Assembly (NCBI GenBank): GCA_036898135.1
Contig: CM072515.1
Span: 16,463,830-16,527,829, forward strand
Length of the DNA stretch: 64,000 bases
Direction of reading: 5' to 3'
Origin: Oncomelania hupensis
Taxonomy: Eukaryota; Mollusca; Gastropoda; Littorinimorpha; Pomatiopsidae
Shown here: piece by piece, positions 45,306-55,738 of the stretch
How the letters are laid out: every line of letters starts with the position of its first letter
Numbering within the stretch: the stretch's first letter is position 1
Translations under genes and position numbers: made by a program
The notes under the pieces: model-generated
The model's input: the letters and a program-made list of their open reading frames with translations, nothing else
The model's database searches: none
Told to the model about the DNA's origin: nothing

Positions 45306-46242
45306 GAATCACATGCATAGCAATGTAAGTCGTTGTACTCACCACCATAAAAAAAAAATTCCACATTTTTGCAAATCTGTGCAAAATGACTCCTAAATAA
45401 TCCAAAAATAATATTGAAAAAATGTTCATCTGTCCGCATTATTTTGTCTGTGCAAAAACTGTAAAGTGGCTATTTTAACTATCATCACAACCAAATTTGG
45501 TAAGATGGTGTTTACTCATGAGACCTAGAAAATGCTCAGTAAATGAATGATTCCACTTCAAGGTCAGAGTCACCAAATGTTAGTCAAAAATGAATTTTTT
45601 TAAAAATAAAATTTCGCGTTTTTTTTTCTAGGCTAATAATATTGAACTTATGATTCTTTGAAGCATGATAGACATCAATAATACACACATCCTGTGCACA
45701 TTTGGTCAACCTCACTCCAAGGTAAAGATCACTGGAGCTGTCCAAAGTTGAAGTGATCTTGACCATAAACTATGAAAGTTTTAAATTTCAAACTTGTGGT
45801 ATTTAGAGATAATAGATTGATCTTTCATATCTGTTCCAGTTCTGCATTAATTTTGAAGGCCAAGGTCATTTTAGACCTTGCAAAAATATTATAAAGAAAG
45901 GTCATCGTATAGTGGAATGGCTCTATTTAACCCTTAGTAAGCCACAACATTGGGTTGAGCTGAAAAAATCATAGCTGAAGAACAGGCAGGATTCAGGGCA
46001 GGGCGAAGTACCACTGAGCAGATTTTCAACCTCAGAATAGTCTGCGAAAAATACCTACATGAGTGTATTTGAAGCCGGAGGTCAATGTCATCTTAAGGTA
46101 AAGGCGCATAGAAAGATCAAAGTTGGTATTACTTTGCATTTTAATGCTTCTGTTTCATTTTGATTTTTTTTTTGTTCAGTCATTTTCATGTTAAACATTG
46201 CAAGTTTTATAAGGAGCATGTGATGGTCTTTGCCCTTCTAGT
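45306..46242 (+). repeat. AAGGTCA-rich dispersed repeat, copy 4
   Basis: The copy runs from TTTTTGAATCACATGCATAG to GGTCTTTGCCCTTCTAG and is collinear with the other copies. A short RTE coding fragment is inserted at about 45957-46056. Confidence 0.8.
45957..46056 (+). mobile_element. 100-bp internal RTE coding fragment
   Basis: It encodes AEEQAGFRAGRSTTEQIFNL and VCEKYL, an internal RT piece without the 3' tail. It interrupts copy 4 of the AAGGTCA-rich repeat exactly between two of its conserved blocks. Lacking a 3' end, it is not a normal LINE insertion. Confidence 0.75.
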
Positions 46243-47867
46243 TTCTTGGGAGTGTTAATTCGATTAATAGTTTTATGGCTATATTGTAAATCAAGTTAAA
46301 AAGATCTTATGTTATTTGAGCCAGTTTACTTTTCTTTTATGTATCTGCCATTATTACGCTTTTAAGCATTCCGTCCAAAAGCTTTGTTTTTAATATTGTA
46401 GAACCAGGGTTTGTTTTAGCTTGTTTTAATTGAGGTTTGAGGCATTCCATCCAAATGACTTTAGTTACCAAACCTGTGTTTGTCCATCGCCTACCCTCCA
46501 CCCTCATATCCAACACACACATTTGTTTTGGTCCAGCATTATTTTATTGCGGCAACTGTGATTTGGCTAATGTATGTTGCATGTTTTATAAACTATGAAA
46601 GACCAACTTGTTTACAAAGTTATTACTTGATTGTTGTCTTCAATATTTTATACTGAATGTCAATATGTTAGCTAGCAATGTCATTTTCTGGTGAAGGTCA
46701 TGATATTATCATTGTGGTTGTTAGGGTTCAGTTTTTTTAATACTTTGTGTACTTTATGTCAGTAAAGTATCATTTATATCAGTGTTGTACATGCTTGTGT
46801 ATGAACACTTGCTTCATTTTTCACTCAAGGTATTTTATTTTCTGTCAAATCAGTTTTGACTAGGCAGCTTTGTTAGGATATACATAGAAGTTTATATTAT
46901 AGTCCTTTTTTTTTTAAGCTAGATTAATTTTTAATTCAGATCAAAACTCATTCCATCGAACATTTTGTCTTGATTGATTTCTCACTCAAATGTGAATCAA
47001 ATTCATTGTTCCTATACTTGTGCCTTGCTGCAGAAACTGTGTGATTGTGTGATTGCTCTCATCACTGATAGGAACTGTACAGCCAAAGACTAGAAGATCC
47101 AAATTAATTCAAGGGTTATAAGGAGATATCACCCCTCATTGTCTGCTGCCAGTTGTTTTTATAGTGTACATTTCACTGTGTTTTCAGTTCAGAACTGAAT
47201 AAAACAACAACTTTTAAAATGAGAAATTAATAATAATAATAATAATACAGGATGCTATATACGCGCCTTTTCCCAAATCAATCAGGCTCAAAGCGCGGCG
47301 ATCTATACCAATATACACGCAAACTGTAATAGATTATGATGGAACATGACAATCTTATCTTCTGTTAATGACAAGTGATGAAGCTGATGTGGTCTTATAG
47401 GGTGACAAGTAAGTTGATTCCATGTCAACCTGCAACCATTACCAACTTTGGAGCCACGGTTCTGACACTTTTCCTTCTTGATTCAGTTACATAGGATGTG
47501 ACAAGACAGTCTTGTCATCTTGATTAAATATTGGTAACAATGACAACCAAAATAAAGCTGACAGTTATTCTCTTAAAATTTTGTATCGTTTATAAGTATG
47601 TATTTTTAAATTCTATTCATCTGGAAATGCTTTAAAATAGATGGGAATCACAACACTTCAAACACTTCAAATGTTGGTTCACCTGTAACACTTCATATCT
47701 CAAGATTTTTATTAAATGTCCTTATACCGTAAAAAAAAAGACCAATAAAGCTGCCTTTTCAAACGAAGTTATGAGTTTATTTGCTTTTTTGATATTGTAT
47801 TTGTTTGTAATTGTTGTATAGAATTATACATAAGAATAGTTATTAAAATTCACCTTTCTCCATGGGT
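46243..47867. other. Intergenic stretch, nothing recognised
   Basis: The stretch is A/T-rich. An (AAT)n run at 47228-47247 precedes a short GC-rich segment (ACGCGCC..AAGCGCGGCG) like the 3' end of an L2-type LINE or SINE. No exon was found. Confidence 0.45.
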
Positions 47868-48622
47868 CAGGGGCGGTGCTGGGGGTTTTGTATAAATAAT
47901 ATTCCCACTTTGTGGAAATTTAGTGCTTTAAATTACAACTGTTTCTGTAATTCTCATTTGTTCTTTCTCATTCTTACTGTGTTCTATCGATGTACTATCT
48001 TCTTCGCTAGATCAGTTTCTGTATAAATAGTATCCCCACTTTGTGGAAATTTAGTCCTTTAAATTACCACTGTTTCTGTCATTCTAATTTGTTCTTTCTC
48101 GTTCCTAATATGTTCTATCAATCTATTATTATCTTTGCTAGACCAGTCACCTACTTTTTTTAAATTGAAAACTCTCCCCCAACTCCTCATTTGTGCACGG
48201 AGTCTGTTGGGTCAGCTTGGGGCTATTGGACGCTTTCTGCCAAATGGTGAGTTGTGGAAGAGTTTTCAAGAAAAAAGGTAGGTGACTGGTCTAGCAAAGA
48301 AGATACATATAGTAAATTGATAGAACAGAATAGGAATGAGAAAGAACAAAAGAGAAAGACAGTGACAGTGGGAGTTTACTGCACTAAATTTCCAGAAAGT
48401 GGAAATGCTATTTATACAGAAACCCCTGGCTCACCCACATGGGGACCAAGCTGTGATTCTAGTTTGGCTCTTAGCAGTCTGCTGAACCCTATAAACATTG
48501 ACTTGCTAACGAACAGTCACCTATATCTTGTCTTGAAAACTCTCCCCAAACTCCTCACTTGTGCATGGAGTTGGGTCAGCTTGGGGCTATTGGACTCTTT
48601 CTGCCAAATCGCCACTAGGGCT
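47868..48622. mobile_element. Composite DR600 block with inverted segment
   Basis: DR600 sequence appears forward (about 47868-48240, with its head duplicated), then inverted (48246-48440, complement of the CTTTAAAT..AGACCAGTCACC part), then forward again (48440-48622, GTCAGCTTGGGGCTATTGGA). An RTE copy follows directly. It is a rearranged cluster. Confidence 0.68.
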
Positions 48623-48625
48623 TTC

Positions 48626-50090
48626 TATCCTATCCTATCCTATCCTATCCCGTAACTCGGAGGTTGTAGGGGCACCACAGATGATCGTTTAACCAGCGTA
48701 CTTCATCTTTCCCTGTCTTCAGCAACCCTGATTGTTTCGCTCAGTGTCAAACCAGTCCATTCTCGAATGTTGTCCTCCCACCTCTTTTTTGGTCTCCCTC
48801 TTCTTCTACCTCCTTGCACTGTGCCTTGCAGGATGGTCTTTGCAAGACCTGATGATCTGGTGACGTGGCCATACCATCGGAGTTTCCGTTTTTTCACCAC
48901 TGTGAGCATGTTATCGTGTTGTCCAATGGCTTGTGTGATGGTCTGTCGGACTTCGTTGTTGGTGATGTGCTGGGTATAGGAAATGCCCAGAAGTCTTCTG
49001 TAGCACCTCCTCTCAATGCTTTGTATTCTTCGTTGGAGATCTGCTGTGAGGGTCCATGTTTCGCAAGCATATAGAAAGATGGAGATGACAAGGGAGCGCA
49101 GCAACCTTACCTTGGAATGTAGACTGATGGTCCTGTCTTTCCAAATTAGCTTCAACCTCGCCAAGGTAGCACATGTTTGTGCGATCCTGGAGAGGACTTC
49201 CTGTCAGGACTCATTGTCTGATACAATGGCTCCTAAATATTTGAAGCTATGCACTGTGTTGAGGGATTGGCCTTGGACTTTGATGTCCGTGTTGATGCCA
49301 TTGGTGTTGTTGGTCTCCATTTTGGTCTTCTCTGCACTTATTTCCATTCCGTAGGCTCTGGACGTGGCGTCAAGCCTCTGTACCAGCTGTTCAAGTTCTT
49401 GTTCCTCTCCAGCCAATCCATCAATGTCATCCGCAAAACGAAGGTTGGAGATTGCTCTTCCCCCTATGCTGACTGTGCCTTCATGATCTGCAAGGGCATC
49501 TGACATGATGCGCTCCAGGAAGATGTTGAAGAGTGTTGGAGAGAGTAGGCATCCCTGACGCACACCAATTGTTGTTCTGAACCAGTTTCCAATGGCGCTG
49601 TTGTGGAGGACTGCACTGGTAGCCTTGTCATACAAGCTTTCGATGACTTCAATAATTTTAGGGCTGATGTTGTACACTCTCATGGTTGCCCACAGAGCTG
49701 CATGCCAGACTCGGTAAAACGCCTTTTTGAAGTCTACGAACACATGATATAGATGTTGGTGCTGTAGGTATTTCTCGCAGATTATTCTGAGGTAGAAAAT
49801 CTGTTCAGTGGTACTTCGCCCTGCCCTGAATCCTGCTTGCTCTTCAGCTATGATTTGTTCAGCTTGGGGTTTCAACCTGTAGAGTATTATTTTCAGGAGG
49901 ACCTTGCTGGGATGACTGATGAAGCTGATGGTGCGGTAATTTTTACATTCCTGAATGTTACCTTTTTTGGAAAGAGTGATGATAAGCAACTGGGTCCATG
50001 GTGTAGGCCATTCCCCACTCTGCCAGATCTTGTTACAGATAATGGTGACACAATACAAGACCTCATTATTAACAGTCCCGCATGCAGTAA
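48626..50090 (-). mobile_element. Longest RTE-like LINE copy in the window
   Basis: On the minus strand a frame of 284 codons (50058-49204) covers WQSGEWPTPWTQLLIITLSK through AEEQAGFRAGRSTTEQIF, GVRQGCLLSPTLFNIF and FADDIDG. A second frame (49164-48703) covers the C-terminal region, ending in (GGATA)n. One frame break near 49200 and a few substitutions separate it from an intact ORF. The endonuclease is absent. It is inserted in the DR600 block. Confidence 0.85.
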
Positions 50091-50635
50091 AAACATAAGG
50101 AGTGTACTGAGAGCTTTTTAACTTCCTAGATGCAGTACGATATGTGTATTGTTACATAATACTTTAACGTGTATCAACAATGGTGTGTATGAAGCTTGCT
50201 GCCAAGATAAAGGATTGAAGAATACAAAAAATCTTTTTCGAGTTAATGCGTAAGAAACACACTTTGGACCAAAGTTTGGTCATGCTGCAACACACTAACC
50301 AGATACAACGGATCAAAAATTGACAACACCAACGAAATAAGAAGATAAGAAGGTAAACTGTACAAAAGGACAATTAGTTATCAGTAAAACTCACGTTACA
50401 AACACAAATCTGGCCCGCTAAAAACCAAGCTGTTCACGCACGCACCTGTGTATAAATGCAAAATTCACGACAAACATACACATGCGCGCTCACAAACACG
50501 CAATATGTAAATAAATGCACAATCAAAATAGATAATAGTATAACATTAAAAGGACTTTAAGGCCTGCACAAGGAAGCCTACATGTGCGCAAGTAAGCTTC
50601 AGTCACTACCGATTGCTTGACGAGATGCCAGTATG

Positions 50636-50793
50636 GCGATCTGAGATTGACCTGGACTCAGTTTACCCCTAGCTGGCTGCATTGCGCATGCGCCAATAAA
50701 GGAGAGTAATCTCAGAATTAAAATGTCCTTACACTTGCTAAGATTATGCTATCCTGAGTTTACTCTTCTGAGTGCAGGTCAATCTCAGATCGC
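50636..50793. mobile_element. 158-bp MITE-like inverted repeat
   Basis: The ends are 25-bp inverted repeats with one mismatch, sharing GCGATCTGAGATTGACCTG then ACTCAG. The centre is AT-rich with GCGCATGCGC. No target duplication was seen, so it could also be a plain hairpin. Confidence 0.65.
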
Positions 50794-51070
50794 GACACAG
50801 GTAGCACAGCTTGTTCTTGGCACATGATCTTCAATGTACAGGCATTTGAATTAAGTGTTTCAAGTAGACTAGGTAGCATGACACAGACGTAAAACGATGT
50901 TTATTAATTTCACATTCGAAATTGATTGATGATTTAAAATTCACACTAACACATGCATACACACACCAAACCAAAAATGACATAAACACCGTCAAATTAT
51001 AAATTTATATGTTATAACAAACTTAGCCAGCTTCTAACATCAGAAAAAAAAGAATAATAATAATAAATCA

Positions 51071-51115
<45 letters not shown>

Positions 51116-51581
51116 AAAGCTGAACAGAATTGGTTGATTTTTGTTAATGTACTTCAACTCATGGAAAATCATTTAGTTTCAGTCCAAGTGATCGGTGCAT
51201 AGCTCCAATTTTAACTTGTTTGTTCAAAACACATATTTTGATTATATCCCAAGAATGACGACTCATCTTGATTACTTTTACTAAGTAAATACTTGAACCT
51301 CTTTTTGTCCTTGATTTTTGCCATGTCTCAAAGGTCGCTGAGGTCAATTATATTAGAAGAACGTTTTGCGCTATGTCTCAGCATTGGCTGAACCGATGTT
51401 AATGTTTTTGCTTGCAGATAGTGGCCATTATTCCATGCGTTTATTTTGCTTCTGTAGGATAAAGCTGTGTCACAACTTTGCCACAAAAATGAACACTTTT
51501 GAAAAATGCTGATTTTCAGCAACCTGTGTTAGCTACATTTGAATGGCTTGCAGTTATAACATTTTTTTTTTTTACCAAAGG
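50794..51581. repeat. Intergenic stretch with (TC)n at 51074-51114
   Basis: An uninterrupted TC run of about 40 bp lies at 51074-51114; the rest is A/T-rich with no recognised feature. Confidence 0.6.
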
Positions 51582-51865
51582 GGTGTCGGATAGCGCAGTG
51601 GTTGGAGCACTCGCTACTGTGTGCAAGTTAAGCACCGTCCAGTGCGGTTAGCACTTGGATGGGTGACCGCAAACCATGAAGCGACAAATAACAACGCCCT
51701 CAGTTGACTCAACTGTGACTGAGTACCTACTCTCTTAATGGTGGGGAAGGTAAAGCAGCGAGGGAGAGAGATGGGCATCACCCTCATTACGCTGGCCCAA
51801 GTGTGATCTTCAACATCACGCTCCCCTACGGCCACAAGGCAATGGGACCACCTTTACCTTTTTAA
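51582..51865 (+). mobile_element. tRNA/5S-like chimeric SINE (best copy)
   Basis: The head GGGTGTCGGATAGCGCAGTG with GTTGGAGCAC is tRNA A-box-like. It is followed at 51622-51670 by GCAAGTTAAGCACCGTCC and GGTTAGCACTTGGATGGGTG with ACCGC. These match the internal control region of 5S rRNA genes (box A AAGYTAAGCA, box C CTTGGATGGGWGACCGC). The tail has CCTTTACCTTT hexamers. It is the same family as 9358-9640. Confidence 0.78.
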
Positions 51866-51879
51866 AGGGGTTTTGAGCA

Positions 51880-52170
51880 TACAAAGTAAAGGACTCCCCA
51901 TAACCTTTTGGTCACTGGTGAGGGAAGAGTTTGGGAAGCTCCCTTTTCTCCAGGCCAGCTTAATCAGGGCTGCTTTACCTTCCCCAGTTCTAAACAGATC
52001 CAGGTACCCATTCACAGCTGGTGGGACTGGGGTATGTTGTGCTCTTGCTTCAATCTTTTTGTGTTTGCCTTCCCAGCATGGTCACCCATCCAAGTACTAA
52101 CCCCTCCCAACGTTGCTTACCATGAAACTTTGCTAGCGTGTGTTTAACCACTACGCTATTGTACCCACCC
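51880..52170 (-). mobile_element. Second-type tRNA/5S-like SINE
   Basis: On the minus strand the head TGGGTACAATAGCGTAGTGG with TTAAACACACGC is tRNA-like; GGTTAGTACTTGGATGGGTG with ACCATGCTGGGAAGG matches 5S box C and the CCTGGGAA that follows it. It is a diverged subfamily placed tail to tail with 51582-51865. Confidence 0.72.
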
Positions 52171-53021
52171 TAAGAGCATCTAAATACCCAAATCTGTTTT
52201 GTTGCTCCACTTTTGAAGCTTGAAACAGGAAATTACAAAATTAGCTGATCACACAGATGTTCTTTACACCATCTGTTTTAACATTCATGTCATGTCAATG
52301 CGTGAATATGTATGTCTGACTTCAACTGACAAAACAGACATTCCAACCACTGAGTCATGATTTTATTGTGACTAAAGTTAACATTGAGAAAACAATTGCT
52401 TTTTTTAATCCTTCTGGCTATCAGAAAAAACAACATACACATTCAACTGTTGTGACAAAATTCATATATTCAACTCTTAACACAATGTTAGAAAATAAAC
52501 TTGTGATTCATATATGTATGTTTTGAAATAAACGTTTGTGCGATTATTCTTTTGATTTTCAGTTATATCATTATTATCATCATCGATATTTTCAGTTTTC
52601 CTCCTATTCATTCTGTCTTTATCTTTTTTTTCTCTCTCTCTCTCTGACTATCTCACTCACAAAAACTTTCTTTCCACATACATACAAACGTTTCTCCTAG
52701 CTTATAGCCTACCCTCTTCTCCTCTCTCACATACATCATGTTGTAAACACGATGACAGTTACAGAAATATCTCCCCCCTATCTCCCTCCCCAAACTCCCC
52801 CACTCTTTTTCTCGCACCTGCACTCGAACCCAAAACTTAACCTTCATAATATATTGGGGCACTATTTCGCAATGTTGCTTTGAAACTCCATATATTTCCC
52901 AGCAACAGTGAGAGCTTTACATTTTACAAAGTTGCAGAGTCATGAAACATTTTCCCTTGAAGGTTTATAATAGGTCTTATTTGGAAATGGGAGGTAACTT
53001 TTTATTTTGTTTTGGTTTTAG

Positions 53022-53160
53022 TTATGTAGAGTTATCCGGCCGGAGATCCAGTCTCAGAACACTATTAAAGCAGCCCCGAGCTGCAAGCTTTTCTTCGGGA
53101 AAGGGAGATGGTGGTTTCAGGGCAGTGCAAGGCCGAACCCGCTCAGCTAGCGAGGATTAA
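53022..53160 (+). CDS. Orphan terminal coding-exon candidate
   Basis: A strong acceptor (TTTATTTTGTTTTGGTTTTAG) precedes one base and then the frame YVELSGRRSSLRTLLKQPRA, ASFSSGKGDGGFRAVQGRTR and SASED-stop. Local GC and codon pattern look coding, unlike the surrounding DNA. A second frame (phase 0) is also open for over 40 codons. No upstream + strand exon that would join it was found nearby. It could be an alternative CEP126 end, a piece of another gene, or chance. Confidence 0.35.
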
Positions 53161-55011
53161 AACTGAAATCAACCTTTTGGTTGATCTAGAAGGACAAACT
53201 AGAAATTATAGGCAAGAAACTGTGTTTATTTGCAAAGAATGTTCGTCCGACATTAGACAACTGTGGGCGTGACATGCAGGCAAGCTAGCCAATATTATTT
53301 CCCCTCATAGTTCTCATACCCCTCTCCCTATCTCTCACCCTCACCATTCATGTCATTTCACATTTAGCCTTCAATGCTGAGCAACCATCGCTGTTCATGG
53401 CACATATAAGGCACATTAAATAATATCACCCCCTTATGTTGTGTGGTACTGTTCGTTACATTGATATACTGGCTACAATGACCTGGTCATGTGACGTTAT
53501 GAGGTCTGGTTGAACTAATATCAAAATTACAACATCTTCAACAAAGTCAATAACAACTACATCACTAAAAAGAAAATGTACACAAGACACGATACACAAG
53601 ATTTGTCCCTGCCCCTTTCATTTTAGGAAAAACATATTTGTGAACCATTTGCAACTGATCAAAGAATAATGCTGTACACAAAATGAAAACCACAATTTTG
53701 AAAATGAAGAACTTCAAACTTTTGACAATGTTTAATGAATTTATTGTAACAACTGTTCTCCTCAGAGACAATGTGCTATCTTTACGTAGGAACAGAACAT
53801 AGTCACACACCAAAATCTCACTACTAGTGTGATCATGCCCAAGAATTCTAAAGAAAATGTTGTGCTTTGAACTGTATTTATTTACAGAAAAATATGCTAC
53901 ATTAATACCCTAAAAATGCATGGAACAACAGAATATTTGAGTAAGTTTAAACATCTACACAAATGTGCAATATAAATAAATAATTGCTGCCTAGAGCATA
54001 AGGTTAAAATCCAACATAATAATGCTATCAAGACATTACACAACTACCATGTCATATGTACGCAACAGTTTAAAAACATGCATCAACGCAAGCACTATTT
54101 CAAACCATCATTTTACTCATGGATCAAACAACAGACTTTAGCAATACTCTCCAATGTCACGTCACTATAGGAGCTTTACATGGTTATTTTCAATATTCAT
54201 CACCAGTTTATTTCCAGATACCCGAACAAAGGGTGCTGAAAGCACTCATCCATTCATCAAATGCAAAGCAGACGCCCTAAAACAAGCCCTTCATTTGCCT
54301 GATGACGCCATCTTTTTTTCGTTCTCACCCATCTCCCCTTTCCGATAGCTAGCAGTCCTTTTGTCAACAGAAAAAGAGAACTGGCTTTGCTTAATCTGCA
54401 GTGAAGACTTCCAATAGGACATGACACAGTGCATCAGCTGTGCGCCATGGATCTAAAACTAGACTGTAGCGATATAATTATGTACCTCTAGACTGGTTCG
54501 ATTTCCTTAGAGGACATTTGTTTCATGAGCCACCAATTCAGATTTGATTGGCAAATTTCTTGTCACCATTTTTTAAGTTAAAGAGAGCTAAAGAGGAAGA
54601 AGAGTTTAACATTACCGTTTGGTGCTTATTGAAGTAAAAAAAAAAAGATCAGATGTGTGGGAAGTACAGATTGTTTTTTAAAAGTTAGTGTCAGCGTTTA
54701 CTTCAACTTTTTTCTTTTTCATCCATCTCCCCTTTCCAATATCTAGCCCTACTTTTGCCAACTTTGACTGAACTGCACCCTATCTCTCATCATGTGCACA
54801 CAAAGTTCAGTTTTATCTTACAGGCTAGTTGTAAATGCTGCCGGACTACTGTGAATTCTAGCAAGACTATTGACTTTGGCTGGCTCACTAATGAGTTACA
54901 CAATTCTGGCTTTCACTATCAGCAACAACCTCTGCAACCATCACTTTCAAATGTTCTTCCTGTAACTATAGTCACGCAATGGCCTTCATTTTAATTCCAG
55001 GTAAATGAGTG
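53161..55011. other. Region 3' of CEP162, nothing coding recognised
   Basis: This is probably CEP162 3' untranslated and intergenic sequence. It contains a minus-strand AATAAA at 54212-54207 and other A/T-rich sites. No repeat family found elsewhere in the window was recognised. Confidence 0.45.
54207..54212 (-). terminator. Candidate CEP162 polyadenylation signal
   Basis: AATAAA on the minus strand about 800 bases after the stop codon. Other candidates lie further out (near 53878). Confidence 0.3.
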
Positions 55012-55293
55012 CTAGGAGTAAAGTGCTGGGGGTGCAGAGTAAGGGATTTTGATGCCTTGGCGCTGCAATTCTCTCAGCACATTTAAAATGGTGTCCAGTT
55101 CTTCGCGGAACTTGCAGATCTCCAAATTTTTGGTCTCCACCATACGCTTCCACTTTGCTGCCTCCTCCACAAGTTCTTGTGAGGCGCAGCGCTGGGAACT
55201 GCGTCTCAAGGCCTCAAGCTCTTGTTCACGTTTAGTGTGTCTATCCGTCAGCGCTGCGATCTTCTCCTCTAGAGCTTCAAAGTGCCGCATCTC
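55012..55293 (-). CDS. CEP162: CEP162 terminal coding exon
   Basis: Acceptor ATGCTGTTTTGCAG. 93 codons and TAG: EMRHFEALEEKIAALTDRHT, VEEAAKWKRMVETKNLEICK and FREELDTILNVLRELQRQGI, ending SAPPALYS. Confidence 0.88.
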   Translation of the reverse strand, partial: EMRHFEALEEKIAALTDRHTKREQELEALRRSSQRCASQELVEEAAKWKRMVETKNLEICKFREELDTILNVLRELQRQGIKIPYSAPPALYS

Positions 55294-55645
55294 CTGCAAA
55301 ACAGCATAAGGCAAATCATTCAGTATTATCAATGGCTAGAAAGAAAAAGAAAAAAACAACAACATTAAACAGTTCCTAATTTTCTTTGATGCAAGGTTCC
55401 CATCAAACCTAAATTCTTGGTTTGAGTCTGGTCTGAATAGATAACCCACTCCAAAATTATTTTTCTCAATGAATAATGATTAATTCACAATAATAGTGCA
55501 GCCAAAGAATAATGATCATGATTACTCAATGATTATGATAGAGTTACTATGGCAATATTATTTCTGGGCAGTGAAATGATCATTTGACCAGGGCATAGAA
55601 AGTGTGTCCTCTGCATTCCTTCAGATCTATTTTCCAGCAAAAACA

Positions 55646-55738
<93 letters not shown>

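Noticed and set aside
51622..51670. A 5S rRNA gene
   Set aside because: Only the internal promoter part is present, joined to a tRNA-like head and a SINE tail.
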